Shown here piece after piece: positions 8,219 to 18,811 of a stretch of DNA of 64,000 bases. Under the pieces are notes generated by a model, which saw only the letters and a program-made list of their open reading frames with translations, was not told the origin of the DNA and searched no databases. The DNA is taken from positions 62,001 to 126,000 of the forward strand of contig JAJVII010000042.1 of NCBI GenBank assembly GCA_022072085.1. The letters are read 5' to 3'. Within the stretch, counting starts at the first letter, position 1, and every line of letters begins with the position of its first letter. The position numbers were made by a program, and so were the translations under genes. The stretch is from Phycisphaerae bacterium. Lineage in GTDB: Bacteria; Planctomycetota; Phycisphaerae; JAJVII01.

Positions 8219-8311
8219 GGATGGGGCCGCGCCGGTCTCTCTCGCCGATATGATTTATAAACTACTTTAGTAACTGATCTTACAATACATATTCGCGGCC
8301 GCCGCCCCAAC

Positions 8312-8327
8312 TGGCACGCCATTTGCA
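8312..8327 (+). promoter_or_regulatory. Sigma-54 promoter of the PEP-CTERM gene
   Basis: TGGCACGCCATTTGCA has GG and GC separated by ten bases and is an almost ideal sigma-54 -24/-12 element. A start near 8339 would leave a leader of about 80 bases before the ATG at 8422. RpoN control of PEP-CTERM genes is known from other bacteria, where PrsK/PrsR-type regulators accompany the exosortase system. Confidence 0.85.
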
Positions 8328-8421
8328 CTCTATCCGGGTGCGTTGCATTGGAGAGAACCATCCACTCCGACCTCGGGCCACGGGGCGGGGGGAAGGACCC
8401 CTAACTGAGAGGAGACCACAG

Positions 8422-9351
8422 ATGAAGTTCACTGCCTGCCTCGTCGGACTGATCGCCGTGCTGCTGCCCTCCCTGTCGGCCTCGGCGGCCGTGGTGGCAA
8501 TGGTCGACCTGGTAAACGACACGACCGTCGCCGCCGGGGGGCCGCTCGACACCACGTTCTCGTCGGCCATCACCGCCAACGCGCTGACGATCTACACGAA
8601 CTCGGTGGCCGACGCTTACCTGGCCAACACCTCCAACTCCCGCTACGGCAACTACGGTGCATCGACGTCGGCGCCGGGCAACGGCGGCGGCCCCCAGCCG
8701 GTGATCCTGAAGTTCGACCTCAGCCTCCTGCCGGGTTTCGTCGGCGGCACGATCAACGTTGCCGAACTGCGTATCTACCAGAACGCCGGCAACACCGGCA
8801 CTCGGGCAGCCGGCTACATCACCACCCACGACTGGGTCGCGGGCACCGGCACGGGGGGGTATCCGGGCACGACCGACCCGAGCACCGGCGGCGTGAGTTT
8901 CGCTCACCCGATCGGATTCAACACTGCGGCCCTCCGCAATGCCGAGAACGGGACCACCGCCCCGCTTGCCTCGTGGGGGCCGAACTCGGACAGCTACTTC
9001 ACCTATGGCACGGTCGCCGGAAACACCGCCGGCGGCGACGGCTCCAACTCCGCCACCGACAGCGACGGGATGGTCGCCCTGAAGGGTTCCACCAACAAGT
9101 ACAACGTCTGGTCGGTCACCGACATCGTGTCGCTCTGGGCCGCCGGCACGCCCAACTACGGCTTCGTCGCGCTCAACGGGAACAACTGGGTCTACTACAC
9201 CAGCGACATCGCCACCGAGGCCTACCGCCCCGTCCTGTTCATCGACTACACGCCGGCCGTCACGACGCCCGAGCCCGCGACGCTGGCGTTGCTGAGCCTG
9301 GGCGGCCTGCTGACGGTCGCCGGCGCCGCCCGCCGCCGACGCCGGGCCTGA
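8422..9351 (+). CDS. PEP-CTERM sorted exported protein (DNRLRE-like jelly-roll)
   Basis: The 309-residue protein has a signal peptide (about 1-22, ending SASA). Its beta-rich body resembles the DNRLRE repeat/jelly-roll class (VILKFDLS...AELRIYQNA...SVTDIVSLW...YRPVLFIDY). At the C-terminus, from residue 283, there is a PEP motif, a hydrophobic helix and an Arg cluster (RRRRR). PEP-CTERM is the sorting tag cut by exosortase, so the product is exported and probably attached to or released with extracellular polysaccharide. Start: an in-frame TTG at 8323 lies inside the sigma-54 promoter, so it cannot be used. The ATG at 8422 has GAGGAGA upstream. No exosortase gene lies in the window. Confidence 0.93.
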   Translation: MKFTACLVGLIAVLLPSLSASAAVVAMVDLVNDTTVAAGGPLDTTFSSAITANALTIYTNSVADAYLANTSNSRYGNYGASTSAPGNGGGPQPVILKFDLSLLPGFVGGTINVAELRIYQNAGNTGTRAAGYITTHDWVAGTGTGGYPGTTDPSTGGVSFAHPIGFNTAALRNAENGTTAPLASWGPNSDSYFTYGTVAGNTAGGDGSNSATDSDGMVALKGSTNKYNVWSVTDIVSLWAAGTPNYGFVALNGNNWVYYTSDIATEAYRPVLFIDYTPAVTTPEPATLALLSLGGLLTVAGAARRRRRA

Positions 9352-9949
9352 TTCGTTCCCCTGTCCCAAGCAGGGGTGCTCTGGCGGGCGGGTCGTCGGG
9401 CCCGCCCGTTTCTCCGCGTGTCTTCCCCCTCTCCCTCGTCTTCAAGCAGGAGAGGGCCGGGGCTTCGCCCGACGTAGCGTCTTCGCGAAGTCGGGTGAGG
9501 GCGTCTTCATTCGGCATTCGACACTCGACATTCCCCCGCCCCGCATTGGGCCCCTCCCTTCGTGGTCGTTCTCCCCCCTTGGTTGCCCTCCCGGCTACGG
9601 CACGGCCTGCGCCGTGACAATTCGTGTTAAACTGTCTGCAAGAATCCGTCCAAAATTCCGAGAATCTTTCGCCGGCCGAACCGTCGGCCCGGCCGGTGCA
9701 TGGGCCGCCGGCCGGAATCGGCCCGATTTATGCGGCGCTCGTAAGTCCCATTTTCGCCCGGCCGCGACCGTATATACGGAGGGCGCGCGGCTGCATTCGC
9801 GTCTGGCGGCGTTGGCCTGCATCGGCGATACGAAGGAGTATCTTGCACCTACGAGCCGACCACGGTATGGCTGCACAAACACTCGGCCCTGGCGAAGTGA
9901 GTCGCCGAGGCCCGACGCCCGTCACGCAGGAAATGGGCAGGAGGCGATC
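9352..9949 (+). other. Long intergenic region upstream of the PQQ-propeller gene
   Basis: No supported gene. The part at 9425-9500 holds a degenerate copy of the CCCTCTCCCTCG hairpin repeat with its GAGGGCCGGGG tail, followed by ATTCGGCATTCGACA filler. A perfect 12-bp palindrome CCGTATATACGG lies at 9768-9779. The open frame continues upstream of 9950 to 9614, but without a usable start signal. A strong AGGAGG precedes 9950. Confidence 0.5.
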
Positions 9950-12766
9950 ATGAGCACTCGGATGTCAGCGGCCTGGTTGTTCGCTGCCTTGGCCCTTCTC
10001 CCGGCCGGGTGGCTCGATGCCGGCGAGCCGACGACCAAAGCCGACACAGCGGCCGGAGATGTGATTCGCGCCTCCGGCATCCGGGCCGGGCTGTGCGTCC
10101 ACGTGGGGGAGACGGACGGGCGGCTGACGGCCGAACTCGGATTGGGGGGGAACTTCATTGTCCACGGCCTGGCAGAGAACTCCGCATCGGTTGATGCCGC
10201 GCGGCAGTATATCCGCAACGCGGGGCTCTACGGCCGGGTCTCGGTCGAGCAGGGCTCCTGCGACCGGCTGCCTTACGCGCCAGACACGGTCAGCCTGCTG
10301 GTGGTTACCGCCGACGCCAGGGCGGCGAAGGCCGAGGAAATCGCTCGCGTCCTGGCCCCGGACGGCGTGGTTTGCTTCGAGGGAAACGTGCCGGACCAGG
10401 TCAAGGGCCTCAAGCCGCTCAAGAGCGTCGATCCGTGGACGCTGCTGGTCAAGCCGCGGCCGGAGGGCATGGACGACTTCACCCACTTCAACTACGACGC
10501 CTCCTGCAACCGCGTGGGGCAGGACCGGCTGGCGGAGGTCCCCTTCAGCCTGCGCTGGCTGGACGGCCCTGACTGGACCACCTCCTATAGCGGCCCTTAT
10601 GCGATGGTCAGCGCCGGGGGGCGGCTCTTCACCGCCGTGCAGGAGGCATATCGTTTCAGCAACGCCAAGGTTGACCGGATCTATGTCACGGCCCGCGACG
10701 CCTACAACGGCAAGGTGCTCTGGAAGAAGCCCGCGCCCGGGTTCAAGGACCTCGCAGCCATCGCCGCCAAGGACGCCTTCTACACGGTGCTCGACAGGAA
10801 GGGCCCGCTGGTCGCTCTCGATGCCGTCACCGGCCGGGAACTGCGAGTCTACAAGGAGGCCGGCCCGACTGACTGGGCGGTGCTGCACGAGGACCGGCTG
10901 ATAGTGAACGCCGGCGGAGCCGTCAAGTGCGTGGCGGCAGGCACGGGCAGGATATTCTGGCAGGCCAAACGCGGCGTCGAACCCGCCGCCGACGTCCCCA
11001 ACGTGGCCGTTGACGGGGCGAAGGGAGAGATCTATTTCCTGGATGCTCCCAGGAAGTCGGCGGTCGTGAAGGTCGGCTGCCTCGACCTCGCCGACGGCAG
11101 GGAGAAGTGGTGCAAGGATGTCAGCATGATCTTCGGCGACAAGCCCAGGGGCCTGGGTCTGGCCGCCTACCACGAGGGGGTCATTGTCATTGGCGAGGGC
11201 ATGGTGGGCGACGCGTGCCATGCCTTTTCCGCCAAGGATGGAGGACATCTATGGACCGCCGACTACAAGCTGGTCTGTTCGGGGCGCCCCACGCGACACA
11301 AGGGGTCGTCTTATGTGGACGGCTACTTCATCGACGGACTCTTCTGGGTCTTGGCCGGGAATGGCTTTGACGCCAAGGGCGTTGATCGTCGGGCGGTCGG
11401 CTGGCACGGCTACGACCCCAGGACGGGCCAGATCGCCAGGCGACTGGACCTGAACAAGGACGAGTTCATCAACGACAGTTGCCACCGGACCAACGCCTCG
11501 ATCCGGTACTTCCTGGGCGGGCACGCCGACTTCGTGGAACGGGCCACCGGCCGACTGGCGCCGCGGAGCTACGCTCTCCACAATGGCTGCCACTTCGGAA
11601 TGATACCCGCCAACGGGCTGTGGTACACCAGTTCGCTCTATCTGAACGAGTTCGTCATGGGCGAGGCGGGGCTGGCCGGCCGGCGCGAGGGAGGCCGAGA
11701 TGCGCCCGACATGGCGGGCCGGCTAGAGAAAGGCCCCGGCGTCCCCGCGGGCGGCGCGGCCGGGGCCGCGGATTGGCCTTGCTTCCGGGCCAACGCCTTG
11801 CGCGAAGGGGCCTCGGCGGCCACAGCGCCGGAGAAGCCCGAGGCGCTCTGGGCAGTCGAGCTTGGCGGCAACCTCGGGCCGCCCACGGCCGCCGCCGGCA
11901 AGGTGTTCGTGGCCGACCTCGATGGGCTTCGCGTCATGGCCCTGGACGCCGCGGACGGCAAAGTCCGGTGGAACTGCGTTGTGGGCGGCCGCGTGCATGT
12001 CCCGCCGACATACCACGATGGCATGGTGCTCTTCGGTTGCGCCGACGGCTGGGTCTACGCACTCAACGCCGGAAGCGGGGAGTTGATCTGGCGCTACCGG
12101 GCCGCGCCGGCGTTGGACCGGATCATCGTCCGCGAGCGGCTGGAATCGGTCTGGCCGGTGCTTACCGGCGTGCTGGTCCTCGACGGCGTGGCGGTCTTTG
12201 CCGCCGGCCGCCACGGCAGCCTGGACGGCGGTGTCGAGGTCTACGGCGTGGAGCCGGCGACCGGCCGGCTACGCTGGCACAAGCACAGTGATACGGTAGG
12301 CACGGTGCGGCTGGCGGTCGGCGACGGCAAGAGCTTCTGCCTGGGCGACAAATCCAGGTTCACGGCCAACAGCGGCGAGCCGGCCGGGAGCCTGAAGGTA
12401 TCGCCCTTTGCCTACAACCCTGACCAGATCGACCCGCCCTCTCGAATAGGGCCCCAGGCGACCAGAGATAAGGTCCTGGCCGAGGCCCACGTTCGGGCAG
12501 TGGCCCGGGCCGGTGGGCTGGTCCTCACCGCGGGCCCCCCGTTAGCCAAGGCTGCCAGGCGCTCTGACAAGACGGGCCTTGCCAACTATCCCGAGGACGA
12601 CCTCGACCTGAAGGAGGGCGAGTTCTGCGTGTTCTCGGCTGACGGGCGCAAGCTGCAAGCCGTACGGCTTGACGCCTTGCCCGTCTTCGACGGCCTGTGT
12701 GCAGCAGGCGACAAGGCTTTCCTGTCCACGCAAGACGGCAAGCTCCTGTGCTTCGGCGCCAAGTAG
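9950..12766 (+). CDS. Secreted methyltransferase-fold / PQQ-like beta-propeller fusion protein
   Basis: The 938-residue protein starts at an ATG with AGGAGG six bases upstream and has a signal peptide of about 24 residues (AAWLFAALALLPAGWLDA). Residues 35-165 look like a class I SAM-methyltransferase fold: a glycine turn GLCVHVGETDGRLTAEL, a strand LYGRVSVEQGS, an acidic LPYAPDTVSLLVV, and VLAPDGVVCFEG. The rest is PQQ/BamB-like propeller blades, for example YVTARDAYNGKVLWKK and VYALNAGSGELIWRYR, split by an acidic/glycine linker near 580. The substrate is unknown. A methyltransferase domain outside the cytoplasm would lack SAM, so it may be a binding module. The neighbouring convergent gene ligA is unrelated. 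Confidence 0.82.
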   Translation: MSTRMSAAWLFAALALLPAGWLDAGEPTTKADTAAGDVIRASGIRAGLCVHVGETDGRLTAELGLGGNFIVHGLAENSASVDAARQYIRNAGLYGRVSVEQGSCDRLPYAPDTVSLLVVTADARAAKAEEIARVLAPDGVVCFEGNVPDQVKGLKPLKSVDPWTLLVKPRPEGMDDFTHFNYDASCNRVGQDRLAEVPFSLRWLDGPDWTTSYSGPYAMVSAGGRLFTAVQEAYRFSNAKVDRIYVTARDAYNGKVLWKKPAPGFKDLAAIAAKDAFYTVLDRKGPLVALDAVTGRELRVYKEAGPTDWAVLHEDRLIVNAGGAVKCVAAGTGRIFWQAKRGVEPAADVPNVAVDGAKGEIYFLDAPRKSAVVKVGCLDLADGREKWCKDVSMIFGDKPRGLGLAAYHEGVIVIGEGMVGDACHAFSAKDGGHLWTADYKLVCSGRPTRHKGSSYVDGYFIDGLFWVLAGNGFDAKGVDRRAVGWHGYDPRTGQIARRLDLNKDEFINDSCHRTNASIRYFLGGHADFVERATGRLAPRSYALHNGCHFGMIPANGLWYTSSLYLNEFVMGEAGLAGRREGGRDAPDMAGRLEKGPGVPAGGAAGAADWPCFRANALREGASAATAPEKPEALWAVELGGNLGPPTAAAGKVFVADLDGLRVMALDAADGKVRWNCVVGGRVHVPPTYHDGMVLFGCADGWVYALNAGSGELIWRYRAAPALDRIIVRERLESVWPVLTGVLVLDGVAVFAAGRHGSLDGGVEVYGVEPATGRLRWHKHSDTVGTVRLAVGDGKSFCLGDKSRFTANSGEPAGSLKVSPFAYNPDQIDPPSRIGPQATRDKVLAEAHVRAVARAGGLVLTAGPPLAKAARRSDKTGLANYPEDDLDLKEGEFCVFSADGRKLQAVRLDALPVFDGLCAAGDKAFLSTQDGKLLCFGAK

Positions 12767-12845
12767 TGGCGAAAGGAGAAGGAGAAATGAACTGTTCCTT
12801 CTGGACGGTGCGGCAAGGAGAAGAGGGGTCGCAGGAGAAGAGGTG

Positions 12846-14888
<2,043 letters not shown>

Positions 14889-14951
14889 TCAGACGTGCTG
14901 TGACGCGAAGCCCCGGCCTGCCCAGGCGGCCGGCGCCGATCCGACGGACGC

Positions 14952-15302
14952 TCACCCCTTGCACTGCTGATGGGGGATCATGCAGAGGAACTTCAGCGGC
15001 TTGCCCGAGGTGTTGCGGAACTGGTGCATCTCGCTGCCGGGGATGAACAGGCTGTCGCCGGCCTTGACCGGGTTGGCGTTCCCCTTTCCGTCCAGCACCT
15101 CGCCCTCGCCGGAAAGGATGTAGCACTCGTGCTCCCAGGGGTGTTCGTGGTGCGGGGTGTGCCCGCCGGGGGCGACGGTGAACTCGCGCATCGCGAAGTT
15201 CGGCGCGCCGTCGTCCTGGCCCACCAGCCAGCGCATCTTCACGCCGCTGCAATCCTGGGTCATGGCCTGCTCGGGCACGTCGCCGACCTTCTTGACCTTC
15301 AT
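14952..15302 (-). CDS. Small cupin-domain protein
   Basis: The 116-residue single-domain cupin carries both metal motifs. Motif 1 is HHEHPWEHECYILSGEGEV, with H52, H54, E57 or E59, and G66. Motif 2 is GDSLFIPGSEMHQFRN, with P88, G89, H93 and N97. Conserved small cupins of this type bind a divalent metal. Many have dioxygenase, isomerase or sensory roles, and the substrate cannot be read from sequence. The ATG at 15302 lies four bases after the ndk stop, so it is probably co-transcribed with ndk. Confidence 0.85.
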   Translation of the reverse strand: MKVKKVGDVPEQAMTQDCSGVKMRWLVGQDDGAPNFAMREFTVAPGGHTPHHEHPWEHECYILSGEGEVLDGKGNANPVKAGDSLFIPGSEMHQFRNTSGKPLKFLCMIPHQQCKG

Positions 15303-15305
15303 CGC

Positions 15306-15767
15306 TCACTCCTTGGCCGCGTCGAAGTTCCACTCGTCGCCGCTGCGGGCGTAATCGAGGATCTCCTCGGGCCGGAAATACAGGGCGATCTCACGCCGCG
15401 CCGACTCCGGCGAGTCGGACCCGTGCACGAGATTATAGGTGCGGGCCGCTCCGAAGTCACCGCGGATGGTCCCCGGCTCGGCTTCGAGCCCGAAGGTCTT
15501 GCCCAGCATCTGCCGGGCGATCCGCACGACGTCGTTGCCCTCCAGCACCATCGCCACGATCGGACCGGCCGTCACAAACTTCAGCAGCCCGGCGTAAAAG
15601 GGCTTGCCCTTGTGTTCGGCGTAGTGCCGCTCAGCCAGCGCGGCGTCGACCCGCATCATCTTCATGCCGACGATGCGCAGCCCCTTGTCCTCGAACCGCG
15701 CGACGATCCGCCCGATCAGCCGCCGCTGCACGCCGTCGGGCTTCACGAATACCAGCGTCCGTTCCAT
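15306..15767 (-). CDS. ndk: Nucleoside diphosphate kinase
   Basis: This 153-residue enzyme transfers the gamma phosphate between nucleoside triphosphates and diphosphates. It shows the VKPDGVQR start motif and the active-site segment YNLVHGSDSPESA, with the phosphorylated histidine at residue 115. Length is normal. The ATG at 15767 has AGGAG seven bases upstream. The longer in-frame ORF that extends to 16196 overlaps the neighbouring URO-D-like gene and is spurious. Confidence 0.96.
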   Translation of the reverse strand: MERTLVFVKPDGVQRRLIGRIVARFEDKGLRIVGMKMMRVDAALAERHYAEHKGKPFYAGLLKFVTAGPIVAMVLEGNDVVRIARQMLGKTFGLEAEPGTIRGDFGAARTYNLVHGSDSPESARREIALYFRPEEILDYARSGDEWNFDAAKE

Positions 15768-15811
15768 CGGTGCTCCTTGCGGTCGCAGTGGGCCGGGCCC
15801 AGCGGCCCGGG

Positions 15812-16684
15812 TCAGATTCGCACCGGCGCCTGCGGCGCCGCGTCCATCGGACGACCGACGCCGACCACCAGGGCGTGATCGCGCGCCTGCCGGCGGGCGT
15901 CGTCGCCCTGGGCCTTGACCTTCGCGCCATCGCCGCCGGCAACGGCATCGGCGCTCAGGCCGCCGATCAGCCCCGCCCCGACGCGGTCGCGGGCGTAGGC
16001 CAGGCTCGGCGGATGCTCGCGGTCCGCCCAGGCCAGCGCGTCGCATTCGTAGCGGGCAAAGCGGGCGAAGTCCTCGGGCATCCCCTCGATCTGCACGACG
16101 GCCAGCTTGCCCGCCGCCCGCACAGCCGACAGGCAGGCCGCGTCGCACGCACCCAGCACGTCGTCGTAGCCGGCTGCACGCATCGCCCGCGACCACTGGG
16201 CGTCGCCGACGCAGAGCACGACGCCGTCCACGTCCGCGGCCGCCAGCGCAGCCGCGGCGGCCGGCAGTCGATCAGCCAGCAACTTGACCGCCGACGCCAG
16301 CGCGTCGCCGTGGTCCTTGCCGGCGGCGCGGAGTTGATCGTTCAACGTCGCCCTTGCCAGCAGCCAGGGGTTGTCCAGCGCGACCAGCAGCGGCGCCGAC
16401 ACCTTCAGGTCGGCCCGCGCCCGGCTGAGCATCTTCAGCAGCGTCGGCGGCGCGGACGCGGCGCCCGCCAGGGCCTTGATGGCCGCCGCCGTCTGCTCGC
16501 CCGTCGCATCGGCAGCCAGCCTCGGCAGGGCCGGGTTGATCCACGCCCGGCCGTCAACGACCAGCGGGACGCCTGCGCCGACGGCCGACAGCCAGGCGCG
16601 TCCGTCTGCCAGCCCGTCGTCCACGGAGGAAATCGGGCGTCCCGAGCGCCGCCAGAGCCAGAGAATGTCCGCGAGTCGTTTCAT
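15812..16684 (-). CDS. Uroporphyrinogen decarboxylase-like (URO-D superfamily) protein
   Basis: The 290-residue product is Ala-rich and resembles the C-terminal half pattern of URO-D proteins: a buried Asp/Trp strand (YECDALAWADREHPP), then RDRVGAGLIGGL, the position of the usual 'QGN' segment. No haem genes are near, so true HemE activity is unlikely. Such paralogs are often corrinoid methyl-transfer proteins. Start choice: the ATG at 16684 (MKRLADILWLW) lacks a clear ribosome-binding site. An ATG at 16747 has one, but it is supplied by the GAGGGAGAGGG intergenic repeat and would add 21 hydrophobic residues. Confidence 0.55.
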   Translation of the reverse strand: MKRLADILWLWRRSGRPISSVDDGLADGRAWLSAVGAGVPLVVDGRAWINPALPRLAADATGEQTAAAIKALAGAASAPPTLLKMLSRARADLKVSAPLLVALDNPWLLARATLNDQLRAAGKDHGDALASAVKLLADRLPAAAAALAAADVDGVVLCVGDAQWSRAMRAAGYDDVLGACDAACLSAVRAAGKLAVVQIEGMPEDFARFARYECDALAWADREHPPSLAYARDRVGAGLIGGLSADAVAGGDGAKVKAQGDDARRQARDHALVVGVGRPMDAAPQAPVRI

Positions 16685-16755
16685 GTGCGAGAAGGTTAGC
16701 AGAAAACCCCGCGTGAGAAAAGCGTCCGCCGCGGCAAGGATGGTCATGGTCTCCT

Positions 16756-16783
16756 CCCTCTCCCTCGCAGACGAGGGAGAGGG
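16756..16783. repeat. CCCTCTCCCTCG hairpin repeat, copy 1
   Basis: A perfect 12-bp inverted repeat CCCTCTCCCTCG / CGAGGGAGAGGG around the loop CAGA, followed by GCCGGGGTGAGGGTG. Four intact copies of this element occur in the window, plus a degenerate one near 9425. Confidence 0.85.
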
Positions 16784-16892
16784 CCGGGGTGAGGGTGTCT
16801 TGGAATCGCGGCGGGCGTTGCTTGGGCTGCAGACTTTCTCGCGTGTGCCACCCTCACCCGGCCCCGCCTTCGCTGACGCTGCGGCGGGTCCA

Positions 16893-16922
16893 CCCTCTCC
16901 CTCGCCGGGGCGAGGGAGAGGG
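16893..16922. repeat. CCCTCTCCCTCG hairpin repeat, copy 2
   Basis: Same 12-bp stem with a CCGGGG loop. Together with copy 1 and the CACCCTCACCC / GGGTGAGGGTG tails between them, it forms a larger nested inverted structure from about 16750 to 16922. No gene lies between the two copies. Confidence 0.85.
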
Positions 16923-16963
16923 AACAGCGGGCCGGCGTCACTCCGTTCCGTTTCCGGGCCGCG

Positions 16964-17707
16964 TCAGATGCCGGCGCCCTTGTCCTTCTTCTCGCCGAGC
17001 ATGGTGTGCAGGCCGCACTCGGTCTTGCCCTGGCCTGCCCAGCGGCCGGAGCGGGCGTCCCCGCCGGCGCCGACGGCCCGCGTGCAGTGCGTGCAGCCGA
17101 TGCTCAGGTAGCCCTTCTCGTAGAGCGGGTGATAGGGCAGCTTGTTGTCGCGCAGGTGCTCGTGAATCTGCCGCGTGGACCAGTTGGCGATCGGGCTGAT
17201 CTTGAACAGGCCCGTGCCCAGGCGGCGGACGATCGGCGTGTCGGCGCGGGCGGACGACTGGTCGCGGCGGATGCCGCTCATCCACGCGTCGTACCCCTCG
17301 ACGGCCCGCTGCATGGGCTCGACCTTGTTCACGGCGCAGCAGGCGTCGGGGTCGGTCTTCCACAGTTCGCCGCGCTCGGCCAGGAACTGCCCGGTCGGGA
17401 TCTGCGGCCTGAACTCGACGACGTTAAGCCCCAGCCGCTCGACGAGCTGGTCGCGGAACGCCAGCGTCTCCTCGAACAGGAAGCCGGTGTTGATGAACAG
17501 CACGGGCGCCTGCGGCCAGACCTGGACGACCAGGTGCAGCAGGCACGCGCTCTCGGCGCCGAAGCTGGAGCTGACGCCCAGCCTCGGGGCGAACGTCTCG
17601 ACCGACCAACGGATGATCCGCAGGGGATCGGCCTGGTCCAGGTCGGCGTTAACGGCATCAAGGTCGATGGCGCGCACGGCACGCTCGGCTTCCATGGCAT
17701 GAGTCAT
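16964..17707 (-). CDS. cysH: Phosphoadenylyl/adenylyl-sulfate reductase CysH
   Basis: This 247-residue enzyme reduces activated sulfate to sulfite in assimilation. It has the PP-loop fold start SSFGAES, and the cysteine set C123-C124, C205 and C208 (CTHC), which ligates a [4Fe-4S] cluster. The catalytic KTECGLH tail has C231. The CC/CXXC cluster marks the iron-sulfur class, which usually prefers APS and may also accept PAPS. It clusters with a PHP phosphoesterase and cysK on the same strand, so the block serves cysteine synthesis. No sulfurylase gene is in the window. Confidence 0.94.
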   Translation of the reverse strand: MTHAMEAERAVRAIDLDAVNADLDQADPLRIIRWSVETFAPRLGVSSSFGAESACLLHLVVQVWPQAPVLFINTGFLFEETLAFRDQLVERLGLNVVEFRPQIPTGQFLAERGELWKTDPDACCAVNKVEPMQRAVEGYDAWMSGIRRDQSSARADTPIVRRLGTGLFKISPIANWSTRQIHEHLRDNKLPYHPLYEKGYLSIGCTHCTRAVGAGGDARSGRWAGQGKTECGLHTMLGEKKDKGAGI

Positions 17708-17770
17708 GGTCAGGGCTCGATATCGCCGGCCGCCGCAAGGCCCGGCCGGCTGGGTCTTTCAGACGACGGC

Positions 17771-18649
17771 TCAACACACTTGCGAACTTGCATTCAGCGA
17801 CCGGCGTTGCGCCAGCCTCTGCTTCAACTCGTCCAGGAACACCGCGTCCACACGCTGGCTGTTCAGCGGCCGGCCCATCCGCTGGGGCCCGTGAAAATCG
17901 CTGCCGCCCGTGATGCACAGCCCGAACCGCCCGGCCCACTGCTGCACCCGCCGGACCCACGCGGGGTCCTGGTCGGGGTGGAACGCCTCCAGCCCGTCCA
18001 ACCCGACATCCGCGAGGCGGCCGATCAACGTCTCCAACTGCTGAATCGGCTCGGTCGCGTTGTGAACCGGGTGGGCCAGAATGGCCAGCCCGCCGGCCTG
18101 GTGGATCGTCTCAAACGCCTGCGAGGGCGTGAGCCTGGCCTTGTCGAACCACGCGTCGCCGCCGGGCCCGATGTGCCGGTCGAACGCCTGGCGGGTCGTC
18201 GCGACATAGCCGTTGGCGACCATCCGCTCGGCGATGTGCGCCCGGCTGATCACGCCGTCGCTGATCGCCTCCAGTTCGTCGCGGCTGACGGGCATGTGCA
18301 GTTCGGCCAGCCGCGCCAGCAGGACTTCGTTGCGCCGGGCGCGGGCGTCGAGCAGCAGGTCGTTCATCCGCAGCAGGGACGGGCTCGTCTCGTCGATGAG
18401 CAGGCCGAGGATGTGCAGTTCGCCGGGGTCGCCCCACCCCGGCATACGGGCCGAGATTTCGATGCCCGGAACCAGTTCCACGCCCGCGTCGTCGGCGGCC
18501 GGCCGTGCCTCGGCCACGCCGGCCACCGTGTCGTGGTCGGTCAGGGCGATGGCCTCCAGCCCGGCCGACGCGGCGCGCTGCATCAGCGCGCCCGGCGTAT
18601 CGCTGCCGTCGCTGGCGGTCGAATGGGCATGGAGGTCAACGAAGGCCAC
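17771..18649 (-). CDS. PHP-domain phosphoesterase (RNase AM / pAp phosphatase class)
   Basis: The 292-residue protein has all PHP motifs: DLHAHST at the N-terminus, LTDHDT, PGIEIS, AHPVH, and GSDFHG near the C-terminus, which bind the di- or trinuclear metal centre. The layout matches the TrpH/YciV family, whose members hydrolyse 3',5'-nucleoside bisphosphates (pAp) and act on RNA 5' ends. It lies 63 bases upstream of cysH. Removal of pAp made by PAPS reduction would be a natural job here, though the iron-sulfur cysH may use APS instead. Confidence 0.88.
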   Translation of the reverse strand: MAFVDLHAHSTASDGSDTPGALMQRAASAGLEAIALTDHDTVAGVAEARPAADDAGVELVPGIEISARMPGWGDPGELHILGLLIDETSPSLLRMNDLLLDARARRNEVLLARLAELHMPVSRDELEAISDGVISRAHIAERMVANGYVATTRQAFDRHIGPGGDAWFDKARLTPSQAFETIHQAGGLAILAHPVHNATEPIQQLETLIGRLADVGLDGLEAFHPDQDPAWVRRVQQWAGRFGLCITGGSDFHGPQRMGRPLNSQRVDAVFLDELKQRLAQRRSLNASSQVC

Positions 18650-18667
18650 GGGACACCGCCTGGGAAA

Positions 18668-18808
18668 AATGACGAATGCCGAATGTCGAATGTCGAATGA
18701 ATGACCAGGCCCGAATGACGAATGAGGAAGAACCTCGACGGATCATTCGTTCGTCATTCAAAATTCGTGATTCTCTCGTCATTCGGAAATTCATCATTCG
18801 TCATTGAC
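18668..18808. repeat. ATTCG-type low-complexity inverted repeat
   Basis: Reiterated GAATGACGAATG on the left and CATTCGTCATTC on the right make a long imperfect hairpin that fills the gap between the cysK stop and the PHP gene start. Interior words include GAATGTCGAATG and AAATTCGTGATTC. It is one of several sequence types with the same stem-loop design in this window. Confidence 0.8.
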
Positions 18809-18811
18809 GCT

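Noticed and set aside
8323-8421. Upstream TTG start of the PEP-CTERM gene
   Set aside because: It lies in the -12 part of the sigma-54 promoter and would precede the transcription start.
9614-9949. In-frame upstream extension of the PQQ-propeller gene
   Set aside because: The ATG at 9950 has a strong AGGAGG and starts a clean signal peptide; the extension has no ribosome-binding site and reads as intergenic DNA.
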